DNA from: Absidia repens
Taxonomy: Eukaryota; Mucoromycota; Mucoromycetes; Mucorales; Cunninghamellaceae
Assembly (NCBI GenBank): GCA_002105175.1
Contig: MCGE01000013.1
Coordinates: forward strand, 124,001 to 188,000
DNA: 64,000 nucleotides
Direction of reading: 5' to 3'
Part shown: positions 36,674 through 52,448 of the stretch, piece by piece
How positions within the stretch are numbered: the first letter of the stretch is position 1
Layout: each line of letters opens with the position of its first letter
Program-made: the position numbers and the translations under genes
The notes under the pieces: model-generated
Told to the model about the DNA's origin: nothing
Databases searched by the model: none
What the model saw: the letters and a program-made list of their open reading frames with translations, nothing else

Positions 36674-37683
36674 GCCTTCTTTCGGTTTTTGGTTAATATA
36701 TATATAGGGGTGCTACTATTGGTGCTGCCATTCCTCTCGGTAACAACTGGTACAACACCACCACCAGCAACGTTAACATTGGCACTTATATTGGGTTCAT
36801 GGTATTGATGGCTTTTGGTGCCTTTTTGGCATTCGGTTTGACCCCTCCCAGTAAAGTGATCCGTAATGACGGTACCCAAGTGTCCTTACACAAATTCTCC
36901 AACTGGAAACGTGAGGCCATCGAAGTGCTCAAATTGTTTATGAACTGGCGTATGTTGATTTTGATTCCTTTGTTTGCCGGCTCCAATTGGTTCTACACCT
37001 ACCAATTCCAAGTGTACAATGGTGGTGGTTATTTCAACTTGCGTGCTCGTTCTCTCAACAATATGCTTTACTGGCTCTTCCAAATCCTCGGCGGTGGGTT
37101 CTTTGGCTGGTTGTTGGATTTAAAGGCATTGGGTGGGCGTCGTCAACGGGCCATCATCGGTAACACCATTGTGCTTGTTGTCTGTGTCGCTCTCTGGATT
37201 GGTGCTATTTTTATTCAAAAGAACTTTACCTATGAATCTGCCAAGGCCACGCCCACCGCAGAGAAGACCGATGTCTATACACCTGGCTATGCCGGTATGG
37301 TGGTTGAATATGCCTTCTTTGGCTTCATGGATTCCATCTATCAAGGCTTTATCTATTGGTTGATGGGTACGATGACCAACGATACCGAACGCGCTGCCCG
37401 CTATGGTGGGTTCTACAAGACCATTCAAAACGCTTTCAATGCCGTCGCCGCCCAACTGGACGCTCAACACGTGCCCTTCATGACCCAGCTTATTGTCGTC
37501 TTTGTTGTCAACGTCGTCGGTATTTTATTGGCCTACGTCGTGTGCTTCACCGTCCCTGATGTCACTGTCGAAGAAATCGATAACTTGCAAGGTGTCGAAG
37601 GAAAGGAAACTATTGTGGGTGGTCGTTTGGAAGATGAAATGGCTCCTCAGAAGGCGGAAGTTCCTGGCAAGGAATACATGTAG
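36066..37683 (+). CDS. UNC93-like (DUF895) MFS membrane protein
   Basis: Three exons (36066-36147, 36251-36596, 36708-37683) give 467 residues, the usual size of fungal UNC93/DUF895 proteins. About eleven to twelve hydrophobic segments are visible. The N-terminal part has FQIFLVGFICFCCPGMYNALTGMGGAG, diagnostic of this MFS subgroup, then SLLGAPVYNIFGHR and ILGIGAGFLWTAQAGIMMSYP. The loop before the second half is charged (TPPSKVIRNDGTQVSLHKF). The second half has FYTYQFQVYNGGGYFNLRARSLNN and RAARYGGFYKTIQNAFNAVAAQLDA. The C-terminus is hydrophilic and acidic (VTVEEIDNLQG). The transported substrate, if any, is unknown; animal UNC93 members regulate channels or receptor traffic. Intron 2 contains a CA microsatellite (about 36641-36672). 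Confidence 0.92.
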
Positions 37684-39320
37684 TTTTACTCCCTCTCCTC
37701 TCCTCCCTTCCCCGAAGTGTAGCATGTTTACTTTTTTTTAGTTTTATGTATGAAAAATCCATTGATTTCTCACACTTTCTCTTTACTTATTCAATCATCG
37801 TACCCCTTATTCTCGTTATTTTTTTTTATTATTATGTCGCTTATACTATGTTATCAATCTAATAAACATTTGAATTAATCTTCTCTCTCTCTCTTTCATT
37901 TTTTTTTCTTTGGTTGTGATTTTTGGATCGACTACTTTTATGTGTGTGTGCATCTGAAAAGTATCAGTGTGCGTACGGGGTACGTTGCAGCTCAGTAGGA
38001 ATGTAACCACGTTTAGATCTTATGGAAAATGCTAAGGAGGGTTCTTTTTTCACTTGACAATACAGCGTTTAACCGTATAACATGAGGCCAAAGATAAAAT
38101 TAACAGAGTTACGGGGTGGTGAGGAGGTTGATTACAAAAAAAAAAAGGTGTTAGGCATATGAAGTTGGTCGGCAACAGCAAGACCTTCATCATCCAGAAA
38201 ATTATTTGAGATCCCGCGCACGTGAATATGTATTTATTTACTCCCCAATTTTTATCTCCTCTCTCTTTTTTCTTTTTTTCTCTTTCTTTTTTTTTTTTAT
38301 CATTCAACTTCATTAAGGCTATGCTGATTTTAGATTAGTGTTAGGACTAGTTTTGAAGCGTTTTCAGATTAGAGATTACAAGATGCATGGGGAGACCCTT
38401 TCATTTTGAATTCAGGATTTTGGAACCGCCACTAGTTGGCACCAAAAACTCCCATTAGCTTAAGTTAGTATTGGTTTGTCATATTTTGTATCAACATCTC
38501 AATAAAATAAGTTTTTTTTATATGTTCCAATCAAAAATATCCCAATAGTCTCTCTCATGTCTTGCACAATAAATCTTATTTCTTCCCCCCATTCTATAAC
38601 TCCATTAGTACGCTTCAACGACAAGATGTCACTATGGTCTTTCTCATGTCCTGTACTGTACATTATGTTAGTTCCCATTTTGCAATTATTCCTTTAGATT
38701 AGTATTGACTAGCTTCCAAATCTTCTTCCTCATGCGTCCTTCAATATATCCTTTAAATTCCTTGTAACAATTAACCTTTCATCCTCTCTCTCGGCTTTAG
38801 CTTTAGTATCTATCAATATGCTTGAATAAAATATGTCCTTTTTATTACCATCCTCTGATCTATCTAATAGTGAATTATGCTGTCATTGTAGCTGGGGTGG
38901 GGATTTTAGTATTCTATCCAAACAATTACTTTCGAGTTTACCAACGATAACTACTTCTCTCGCAATGGTTTACGGGGTGGGGTAGATCGTACAGAGTCGC
39001 CTTCTATTTTGTCTCTTAGATGATGATATAGTAAATATTGGACAGTAATTTTCCAAATATTCGATCCATTAAAACTGGTGCAACATATTAATAATATAGG
39101 TTCCCCATTGATCCTAATTGCCAATGGAAACGTTTTCCTATGACAAGTTCACCTTGTAGCATTAGAACTTCCCTCTCTGCCTTTTATATCTGATTTTTAT
39201 TACGTATCTCCCGCATTTTTCGCCATAGGTCCCCCCCTATTGTTCCATAGCTTCCAAAAACAAAAAACTGTATGCAATGCGCACTACACACACTCACATC
39301 AATAAATTCATTGATTGGCT

Positions 39321-39355
<35 letters not shown>

Positions 39356-39529
39356 GTGTTATGAACAATGATGGTATGGAGTGAAAAAGACAAATGCAAT
39401 ATATATATATATATATGTATATACTAATTAGGTGTGTGATAATATATGTATTCTTTTATTCAAACAAGTATAACAAGAATCAATCAATAAATAAAAAGTC
39501 TATCTACTATAAACGCTAAAGCTACTATA
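37684..39529. other. gene-free region between convergent genes; holds repeat copy D
   Basis: UNC93-like 3' UTR at the left (CTAATAAAC at about 37859), SEC18 3' UTR at the right. Repeat copy D occupies about 38206-39205. A run of about 33 T lies at 39322-39353. No gene seen. Confidence 0.6.
38206..39205 (+). repeat. dispersed non-coding repeat, copy D
   Basis: Starts TTTGAGATCCCGCGCACGTGAA, followed by TATTTATTTACTCCC (shared with copy E) and a pyrimidine tract, then the degenerate inverted repeat AACTTC-ATT-AAGGCT. The core is strongly conserved (TTAGATTAGTGTTAGGACTAG, AGATGCATGGGGAGACCC, TTTCATTTTGAATTCAGG). Downstream blocks shared with C and E are CTCTCATGTC, CCTTTAGATTAGTATTGAC and AATATGCTTGAATAAAATATG. 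The 3' end is approximate. Confidence 0.88.
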
Positions 39530-42636
<3,107 letters not shown>

Positions 42637-42800
42637 ATTTTTCTTTTTTAAAACACGGAGGAAGAAAAAAGAACAGTAGTTTGCTTTTTTGTTTTATTGA
42701 AACTAAAGAAGCGAAAGAAAGCGGGATTTGAAATCAACTCGTACATGAATCCTCTTTTTCTTTTTTCGTTCCTTTTTTTTTTTCCCTTTCTCCATTCAAA
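42637..42800. promoter_or_regulatory. bidirectional promoter of SEC18 and MSH5
   Basis: Only 164 bp separate the two ATGs, so control elements must be shared or closely packed. It contains GCGGGATTTGAAAT at 42721-42734 (ATTTCAAATCCCGC on the SEC18 strand), a T/C-rich stretch toward MSH5 (42755-42795) and a purine-rich stretch toward SEC18. The GCGGGATTTGAA string equals the head of the dispersed repeat family. One gene is housekeeping and the other is expected to be meiotic. Confidence 0.6.
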
Positions 42801-45800
42801 ATGTCAATTCACACTGGGACATCAGGCGTCACTTTTAATGTTACGGTAAAATATTAAGCCAAAGGAAAATAGATAATATATTTATGCTATTATACTGAAC
42901 GGATACCATTTTCACAGGAAGAAGAGGAGGTGGAAAGACAAGAATCCAATATAGTGGTCATGGCTCTTTATTGGAAGGCAAACTCCCTTGGCGGTGTTTA
43001 TTATCTGCATCAATTCCGTGAACTCTACTTCTTGGTGGACACCAAAAATATTGATATGAATGATATTGTTACTGGACGTAAGTAGTCTGACGTATAAACG
43101 GACATCTACAGAAAAATTGAACTCACCAACCTCGCGTCCTTTTTATCTTTTTAAAGTGCTTGATCAAATTCAACCTAACCATGTTATTTTATGTAAATAC
43201 AACGATTCAGAAATAACAGAAATCATTCAGAACTATGGCAAGTCATCATCATACACACACACACATACATAAGGATATCATACTCATTTTTTCATTTGAT
43301 GTAGATCAACATATCAAGATTGAAATGCAAGATTCAAATATATTCAATTTCCAAAAAGGAAAGCAGGAATTAATTCAGTGGCATAGTCAGCACTCAACAA
43401 CAACAGCAACAGAAACCATGACTTCCTCTTCTTCTTCTTCAATGGCGGCGTCTCCTTCCATGCATAGAATTACAAATCCGTCACAAAGCCAACTTGAACC
43501 TTATCCGGTGATCTCAGATAATGATCTGATCAAACAAATTTACTTCCAGCTCTCATGTATCATTCCAATGGATAGCTTTTTGACAGTAAGTTGATACAAT
43601 TGAAAAAATAACGCAAACTGGCATTTGCTGTTTTAATACTAAGCGTTATTACTGGTTTTTTTTTTATATAGATCAGTTGTGTGCCACCTCTTTTTCAATA
43701 TTTCAAAGGCAGCAGTGCGCATTTCGGATCTCAAGGTAGCACATCGATGGTGCCAATGACTCTTCACACTATTTCTTTGCAAGTATCAATTATAAAAGGT
43801 GTATCCAATACAATATTAAATATTAACCTCCCTTTTTTTTTGTAATAGGCCAGAAGTCATGTATGTACCACCGGACGTGCTCCAATCTTTGGAAATCTTT
43901 AATACACATACCCATCCAAGCACATACCAAAAGAAAGGAAGAGAAAGCACCTCTTTATTCAGTAAGTGAATAGTCATTTTTTTTTTGTATGTGTTTTTGA
44001 TTATGCAAGTCATTGAGTGGTTTCCTTTTATGCGATAGATTTACTCAATCATACGGTGACGCCTGGGGGAACACATCTATTGAAGCAATGGCTCTTACGA
44101 CCGACATTGAAAATGGATCTCATCAAAGAACGACAATATTCCGTGGCCCATATCATACAGATGGAAAAGAAAGGTACTGGCAATAGCAAATATATCAAGA
44201 AGATTCTTGGTCATCTGAAACATGTCAAGAATATGTCAAGAATACTTGGCCGCATCTATGGACATCATGCAACCATTACTGAATGGCATCAACTACTCAA
44301 GGTAATTTTTCGCCCAATTTTTCTTTTTTAAAAAACAAACCAAGTTGATACTAACAGATATTGTTTTACACGTTAGTTTATCTACCATGTTATTCAATTG
44401 ATGGACCTCCTCATGCAATCTCCAAATACAAGTGCACCAATCACCCAAAAAGTAAGACCACCTTCCTCCCAAAAAATTCGAGACAGGTGTCTAATTATAT
44501 TTTAGGTGTTATCTGTCATGGACCCTGAGCTTTTGAAAATGGTTGGACAATGCATAAATGAAGCGGTAATAAAAAAAAATAATAGGATATGTCAGACGTG
44601 GAAATTGATCTCTTCCCAATTCTATTTTTGATAGATTTCTTTCGAAGATAGCCACAAAGAAGGACGATTAACAATCAAGGCTGGTGTCAATGATGTAAGT
44701 AACCTTCTCAAATAAAAGGACCACCTTTTTCTGACATTTTGTTTTTATAAATTAGGAACTTGACTTGCTTAGATCGAAATATGAAGCTTTGGATGATTAT
44801 TTGGTAAGTCATTGAAAGACCTCCTCCCGCTAGGATTGAAAACTGATTTTTTTTTCTTTGGGTGTGTGTGTATGTGTGTGCAAGAATTGTATAGCTTCAA
44901 GTGGCTCATGATATGTCGACCGCTCTTCCTACTGAGGTTGGTCACCTGCTGAATGTTGTTTATTTTCCTCAACTGGGTTATCTACTGACCTTGCCATCCA
45001 ATGCTCATGATTTATTCCCTCAGTTCCCTCTTTTACTTGGCTGCGATCTTCAATTCACCACGCAAGATCACTATTATTACAAAAACGAACGGACTCGAGG
45101 TAAAATGGGTGATCTATTCAATAAAAGTGAAATACAATTAACTTTTTTTTTTTTTTTTTTTTGTGCACAGATATGGATGAAAAAATAGGCGACATTCATG
45201 GTATGATTGTCGGTAAGCAGAAGTGACAAGCGGAGTAATATTCTTTTCTTGCAACTACGCCTCTGACACAAATTATTATTATTTCTATTGTAGACAAGCA
45301 AATCGAATTGATTCAAAATCTCAGTGTACATATCCTTCAATACCAAGCACAGCTATTGCAAACAGCACGGGTTTTGGCTGAATTTGACTGGTAAAAAAGA
45401 AAAAAAAAAAAAAAAAACGTCGCCGCTATATAAGATATGGTTAAGCTCGATAACACCAATCTATAGTCTGATTTCATTTAGTATTGCCGCCTTGCAGAAC
45501 AATTATGTGAAACCTTTCTTGACTGACACCAGCAACGAACTGACTATTATTCAAGGTCGGCACCCACTTCAAGAGCACGTGATGGATGTTTTTATTCCGA
45601 ATGACACTTACTTGGGTGATGATGGTGTAACCTGTCAGCAACCAGCATCATTGTCCTCATCTTCTATCGTAGTGGCATCAGAATCAGCAGCAACAGTGGA
45701 AGCAAAAGCAGCAACAACAACGCCAACGCCAGGTGATTCGGCTCCTCTTAGTCCCACTTTACCTAGACAACCTGATCAACATCAACAGCTCAATCGCGTG

Positions 45801-46940
45801 CTTCTTCTTACCGGTGCCAATTTTTCTGGAAAAAGTGTTTATCTAAAACAGGTCTGTGGTTTCTTTCTCTTTATCAAACACATTCTAAATGACGTACTTA
45901 TTTATTTATATACATATGTATATCTATATAGATTGGCTTGATTGTATATATGGTTCATATCGGGAGGCAAGTTTCTACTCTGCTCTCCACAATTTTATTT
46001 TTATATTTTGACCTCCTTACATATATATATTATAGTTTTGTTCCTGCTGAAAGAGTGGTGATCGGGTTAGTCGACAAGATATTTACAAGTATTCAAACAG
46101 CCGAAAGTGTCTCCACAGTAAGTGTAGAGTGCAGCTCTTTCAATGGATACACTAGGATACTGATATTTTTTTTTTATGTAGGCCCATAGTGCGTTCGGAT
46201 ATGATCTAATGCAAATCTCTCAATCAATTCGTTATGCCACTGAAAAAAGTCTTGTCATCATTGATGAGTTTGGAAAGGTGAAGTCCTTGCACAGAAAAAT
46301 CAAATCAAATTTAATCGGACGGCTGTTGACGACATGATTTTTATGATAGGGAACCAATGCTGTGGATGGCGCCAGTCTCTTTGCAGCCGTACTGAATGAA
46401 TATATCCTGCGCGGCAACAAATGTCCAAAAGTAGTTGCTACTACTCATTTCCACGGTACGTACGAAAAATGTGTTAAAGCCAATACTAACCACCACTCAT
46501 CTCTTCTTTTTTTTTTGGTAGAATTGATAACCCACGATATTCTTCCTTCTGACGGAGCGATCAACTACTACACAACGGAAATCATGTGCCGTGTGATGAA
46601 TGACGAAGCAAGTGACTCAACCGATAATACGCATGAACAGGAACAAGTGGTGTTTTTGTACCGTGTGGTGCCAGGCACGGGTCTGGGGGCTTCCTTTGGT
46701 CGGTGGTGTGCCAGTCTAGGCGGGATTTCACCATCCATATTGCAACGTGCCCAGGTGATACACCGACAGCTCAGCCTGAATGAAGACGCTTATCAAATTC
46801 CGTGGACAGAGGACGACCAAACTCATTATGGCGTGCTGGACAAGTTGTTAGCCCAGTTTATGGCGATCCGCGACATTACATCTCAGTGTACCCAAGTCCA
46901 AGCTATCATGGATCGTATGACTACGCTCTTTAGCACTTGA
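42801..46940 (+). CDS. MSH5: MutS homologue MSH5, meiotic crossover factor
   Basis: Forms the MSH4-MSH5 clamp that stabilises recombination intermediates in meiosis. The gene has about 17 small exons. N-terminal blocks include VMALYWKANSLGGVYYL and LLDQIQPNHVILCKY. Middle blocks are FNLLNHTVTPGGTHLLKQWLLRPT and ILGHLKHVKNMSRILGRI, matching MSH5 (LLGHIKNV) better than MSH4. The C-terminal ATPase has QGRHPLQEHV.DVFIPND, Walker A TGANFSGKS, SFVPAERVVIGLVDKIFT, VIIDEFGKGTNAVDGASLFAAVL and VVATTHF. No N-terminal mismatch-recognition domain I is seen, as expected for MSH5. About 60 Ser/Ala/Thr/Gln-rich residues (45610-45790) are inserted just before the Walker A strand. Two introns use GC donors (43238 and 45967). 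Conserved sequence to the stop suggests an intact gene. Confidence 0.93.
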
Positions 46941-47117
46941 TTTGTTTTTTTATTTTTACTTTTTTAGTTTTTTTTCGCTTATACTCAAGGGGTCAGTAGT
47001 AGCGGAGATGGAATATATTTGATTTTTCTCTTTTTCTATTTTTCCATTTGACTTTTTTTTTTTTTACTTTTTTTTATATAATATCAATCTTCATACTCAC
47101 TCAAGCAACTGCGGCAT

Positions 47118-48765
47118 ATGACGGCACCTCAAAAACATCACCATCGACATGATCCAGCGTCTTCCTCCACCGCAGCTGCTACTCCTGGTTCCACAGGATC
47201 TTCACAGAATGTGGTTGGCATCCATTATCGAGTGGGGAAAAAGATTGGTGAAGGTTCCTTCGGCATCATTTATGAAGGTAAACAAATAACAAAAAAAAAA
47301 AAAAAATTAAAGCACATACACGTACACATTGTCTAATGGTTTTTTTTTTCTTCTTCTTGTGTTGATAATAGGTACGAATTTACTCAACAATCAACAAGTC
47401 GCGATCAAATTTGAACCACGGAAAAGCGATGCACCTCAACTGCGAGACGAATATCGAACATACAAAGTCATGGCCGGCACTCCAGGCATCCCCACGGCAT
47501 ATTATTTTGGACAAGAAGGACTGCATAATATCTTGGTGATTGATCTGTTGGGTCCCAGTTTGGAGGATATGTTTGATATGTGTGGCCGGAGGTTTTCGGT
47601 CAAGACGGTCGCCATGTTGGCAAAGCAAATGGTAAAACGCCTCCCCACCCCCACCCCTGCGAGCCAAGCTCTGTCTCTGTCGCACTCACACACACAATAT
47701 TTTTTCTCCCTGTCCATAGATTAGCCGCGTTGAAACGATACATGAAAAGAATTTAATCTATCGGGACATCAAGCCGGACAACTTTTTGGTAGGCAAACCA
47801 TCGACCCAACTGGCCAATCAAATTTACATGGTGGATTTCGGTATGGCCAAATTGTATCGTGACCCAAAAACAAAACAGCATATTCCATATCGTGAACGCA
47901 AAAGTCTTTCGGGGACCGCAAGATACATGAGCATCAACACACATTTAGGTCGAGGTAAGTGAAGTGCAAAAAAAAAAAAAAAACGAAGAGAGAGGAAGAG
48001 AGAGAGAGACAGCGTTGACCAAACATACTGACTCATTCACTTTGCCTTTTTTTCACGAAGAGCAATCACGACGGGATGATTTGGAGGCACTAGGGCATGT
48101 ATTTATGTACTTTTTACGTGGTTCTTTACCATGGCAAGGACTCAAGGCTGCTACCAATAAGCAAAAATATGAAAAGATTGGTGACAAGAAACAAACCACA
48201 GCGATCAAAGACCTAGCACAAGGCTTTCCAGGTAAAGTGGCACAACGATCGTTTGGTTGGTGTGACACACACCACTCATATCACTGGTTTTTTTTTTTTT
48301 TTTTTTTTTTTTGTAGAGGAATTTGCGATCTATGTCCAGTATGTGCGGAAACTTGGATTTGAAGAAGCGCCGGATTACGACTTTTTACGTGAATTATTTA
48401 CAAAGGTGATCAAACAAACGGGACAAATGGATGATGGTGTGTATGATTGGTGCTTATTGAATAATGGCAAAGGCTGGGAGGTAAGTCATTTTAGACATAT
48501 ACACATACATACTTGATGAAGGATGGCTGCCCTGACACCTTTTTTTTTTTTTTTTCTGTGGTGCTAGTCACTACCTAAACGAGGCAACCAGCACCACCCT
48601 GTTCAACAACAAAAACAACAGCCTGTCAAGAATCAACAACAACACTTAAACGACAACCCCACACAACAGCAACAACAACAACAACAACAATCTGATACAT
48701 CCAACAAGAAATTAACGGTTTGGAAGAAATTTATCCGGATTATCACCTGTGGCCTTTGTGCGTAG
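47118..48765 (+). CDS. casein kinase I, YCK-like (membrane-associated type)
   Basis: Ser/Thr kinase of the CK1 family. The N-terminal 35 residues are His/Ser/Ala/Thr-rich. The kinase domain follows: [76 protein letters not shown] and [53 protein letters not shown] carries the CK1 substitution of SIN for [29 protein letters not shown] completes it. After the domain comes a Gln-rich linker (48600-48690) and a basic/hydrophobic tail ending CGLCA. Yeast Yck1/2 end in palmitoylated Cys-Cys; here two cysteines near the end could play that role, but it is not a CaaX box. The start is 178 bp downstream of the MSH5 stop. Confidence 0.94.
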
Positions 48766-49306
48766 TATAGAATCTCTCCCCTTTCTTCTCCCCCTCCCGT
48801 TACAAATAGAACCACTTCCCCTTTTTATCAAAATGTCTTTCCTTTTTTTTTTATATCATTCTTCATTGAAAACAAAAACATCAAATAAAAACGTCTGACT
48901 TTTCTGTATATAGCTATTCAACACAAATGAGACTTTTTAAGTTTAGCATGTGGTTGTATGGATGGGGTCAATAGAAAAAAATGGTGTATGTGGATAGAGC
49001 AATAATGAAGGGGTGTGGGGACGATTATAATTTATATATTGTGACGATGATTGAAACGATGATAATGAGGTGTGGGGAATGCAAATAAACAACGATGGTA
49101 TTTTAATTCTGTGACACTATACATTGATCATATGAATGTATGGTACTATAAAGACTAACGAATTTTTTATTGATCTTTTTTTTTTTTTTTTGGAGCAAAT
49201 ATGATATAAAAACTATTACTAAATAGTTGGTAGTAGCAGGAGCGATGTGGTAAAATGAATAAAATGGTGAAGCAAAGTAAAATAAAAGATGTGATATATC
49301 CTAAGC
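48766..49306. other. intergenic region between convergent genes
   Basis: Holds the two 3' UTRs: CAAATAAAAACG at about 48880 for the kinase and TTTTTATTG at about 49164 (minus-strand CAATAAAAA) for the aldehyde dehydrogenase. No ORF of interest. Confidence 0.6.
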
Positions 49307-51234
49307 TTACAAGGAGAGATTGACACGGACAGTCTTGATCTAATAAAATAATAAATAATGGGGTGAGATAACCGAACATCGTAGTCCCTTTATCATTATA
49401 GTATCTACTTACTTGAACATAGTTATCCAATGCATATTCGCCATTTTCCCGACCCACACCACTTTGACGATAACCACCGAAAGGCACTTGAGGATTCAAA
49501 ACGTTATATGCATTGACCCCTATATACATATACAAATAAAACGACGGAGTCAGTGAATACGTAATCAAATAAACAGGTCATCCCAGTAAAGAACACTTAC
49601 AAACGGTACCAGCTTCCAAGCGATTGGCAACATCGATGGCCCGAGTGACATTTTCAGTGAAGACAGCAGCGGCCAAACCATAAGTAGTATCATGAGCAAG
49701 CTCCACGACTTCATCAGCATCCTTAAATTTGGAAACCACCACAACAGGACCAAAGATTTCTTCTTGGACGATCTTCATCTTTGGTGTGACATCGGTAAAC
49801 ACAGTAGGTTGGATAAAGTAGCCCTTGTCACCATGACGCGCACCACCGAGATAGACCTTGGCACCTTCGTCTTTGCCACTTTCGATATAACCCATGATGC
49901 GGTCGTATTGAAGTTGCGAGATCTGAGGACCTTGGAAGGTGGATTCATCAGTAGGGTCGCCGACACGTGTTTCTTCGGTAGCCTTTTTGAATTTTTCGAG
50001 GAAGCGGTCGTAGATCCCTTCTTGCACGTAGACACGAGAACCAGCACAGCAGCATTGACCGTGGTTGAAAAAGATACCGAAGTGAGCCCACTTGACAGCC
50101 TTATCCAGATCCGCATCGTCAAAGATAATGTTGGGAGATTTGCCACCCAATTCCAGCGTCACCTTCTTCAAGTTGCTTTCAGCAGCCGCCTTCATCACCG
50201 TGCGTCCCGTCAATGTGGACCCAGTAAATGCAACCTTTCCCACCTTGGTATGACGCGCAAGTGCATCGCCAGCTTCAGGTCCATAGCCCGTCACAATATT
50301 GATTACACCAGCAGGGAACCCAGCTTCCTTGGCAAGCGCCGCCACCTTGAGCGCTGACAAAGGTGTCATTTCAGATGTCTTGACGACAATCACATTGCCA
50401 GTGGCCAAACAAGGTCCAAGCTTCCATCCCAACATCATCAAACTATAAGACAAAAAAAAAAAAAAAAAAAGCGATCGTTAGAGTCATACATTGGTTGTTG
50501 GTCCTTTTTTTTTACTTGTTTTTATTTTTTTAGATGAACCAACTTACGGGAAGTTCCATGGAATGATCGCACCACACACCCCAATGGCTTCATGGCGGGT
50601 ATAAGAGAAGGTGCCAGGAATGTCCACTGTTTTCCCATGAATCTTGTCGGCAAATCCTGCGTAGTACCTCAAGGAGGCTGCAATCCCAGGAATATCCACC
50701 GTACGCGATAACGAGATCCCCTTGCCATTATCCAACGTTTCAATCTGGGACAGTTCTTCCGCATCACGGTCAATCAGATCGGCAAGCTTCAACATCAATT
50801 TTTGGCGATCTTGAGGACTTGTCTTGCTCCAGACGTTGCGGAAGGCCAGTTCAGCTGCATCCACCGCATCATCGATTTGCTTTTTTTCAGCTAACACACA
50901 CACAAAAAGAGAGAGGGAGAGGAGGTGACAATGAGCGTCTGTGTCTATACAATAGATGATCATAAAAAAAAGAAACTAGACTTACCAGCTTGGACAGATG
51001 TAATCACGTCCCCAGTGGCTGGGTTGATGGTATCAATGGTTTTAGCACCAGTAACAAATTCGTTGTTAATAAACAGGCCAGTTTGCACTAAAAAGATAAA
51101 AACGAATGCATAACGCGTGAATACCAAATGGCAGCATAGCATGGATGAGGCATGACGAAGACATGAGTTAACTTACACTTGAGTTCATAACCTTTCACAG
51201 TCTTCACAGTGGCAGTCAAATCTTTAAGAGTCAT
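49307..51234 (-). CDS. NAD(P)+-dependent aldehyde dehydrogenase, class 1/2
   Basis: Oxidises aldehydes such as acetaldehyde to acids. The start is the ATG at 51234; about six exons run to the stop at 49307. The protein of roughly 500 residues shows LFINNEFVTGAKTIDTINPATGDVI, DIPGIAASLRYYAGFADKIHGKTVDI, GVCGAIIPWNFP, LATGNVIVVKTSEMTPLSAL, and VAFTGSTLTGRTVMKAAAESNLKKVTLELGGKSPNIIF with the catalytic Glu. FFNHGQCCCAGSRVYVQEGIYD contains the catalytic Cys, and EEIFGPVVVV and FGGYRQSGVGRENGEYALDNYVQ complete the family set. There is no clear N-terminal mitochondrial presequence, so the cytosolic type is more likely. A TATA-like element lies 70 bp upstream. Confidence 0.96.
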
Positions 51235-51304
51235 TTCGTAAATTAATGTTGGAATAAGAAAAGAAAAAAAAAAAAAAAAAGTGAAAAAAAGGATGTCGGG
51301 CGGC

Positions 51305-51311
51305 ATTTATA
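51305..51311 (-). promoter_or_regulatory. TATA box of the aldehyde dehydrogenase gene
   Basis: TATAAAT on the minus strand, about 70 bp upstream of the ATG at 51234, with an A-rich (T-rich on the coding strand) stretch between them. Confidence 0.55.
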
Positions 51312-52448
51312 AAAAATCAGTGATCCGGTTTTTTTATTTGTTGGGAGAATAAAAACGCCCTTTCATCCCTAAACAAAAACATTTAGCATAAAAAAAAAAG
51401 CTCACACGCACCCACTTTTTTTTTTTACTTAACCAACTTTAATCCCTATTAGCCAATCAGTTTCTAAGTTTCTTCACTAAAACAGAAACAAAAAAAACTT
51501 GTATGCTGTTGTTTTGGAATCACAACGTGCGTGTGAGAAAAACACATACACCGTATATGGTGCCCTTACTGATCTCTTTATCCCTCAAATGATCTTTGAG
51601 CTATTGGTTGACTCGATCGATGCTCAGCAAGGAGGGGAGCGAAAGGGAACGAGGGGGGGGGAGGATTGAGCGATATTTTTAAACTTTAGAGTTATTCCAA
51701 AATTCAAACGTATCATATGTATCATACTCGGAAAATAAAACTAGTCGCAGTTCATCTTGCATATACTGTCCTGCAGGATGTAGGTACATATCATAGCTGA
51801 TAAGAAATGATTCTGTATTCTTTCTTCCCGGTGAAGGTTCAAAACGCATTACCATAAATGTCAATTCCCCTTTTTGTTTCTATTTGTCCATGCATCCAAT
51901 CTATGTACTTCAGTTGAATGTAGAGTGAGCTGATCGATCAATAAATATATACTATATAAATAATATAATATATATAATGTACGATATCCACAGAATGAGA
52001 TTTAAAACCTCCGTATTTCTTTTCTCAGAATCGTAACATCTCTCAGTATATCATATGCGATACACCTTAGGACCAACAATACAAAATGCGCATTGCTACA
52101 CGAATCACAGTCGACATGAAATACACTTGGGCTGTGTATGCGTGATGAAGAAGCTAGTGACAAAAAACGTATTTCTTTAATGCTTTTTTTTTTTTTTTTT
52201 TTTTTTTTTCCATAACGTCTCGGCATTGTCTATCTGCACGTAAACATCGTTTACATCCAACGCATCCAAGCTACAGAAAAAAAGCAGTGCCGGAAAAGTT
52301 TTACTCGAACTTCACTTCATGGTTTAGACGGATTGAGATTGACTGTGGCTCATGTACTAATAAACAATTCATATAATGAGTTGCAAATGGTAATTAATTT
52401 TAATAGATACCATCATAGCATAGCTGAAGCGCTGGCCACAGAAAGAGA

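Noticed and set aside
42801..46940. Assignment of the MutS gene as MSH4
   Set aside because: Conserved blocks such as ILGHLKHVKNMSRI, FNLLNHTVTPGG and SFVPAERVVIG fit MSH5 better, and the N-terminus matches MSH5 layout.
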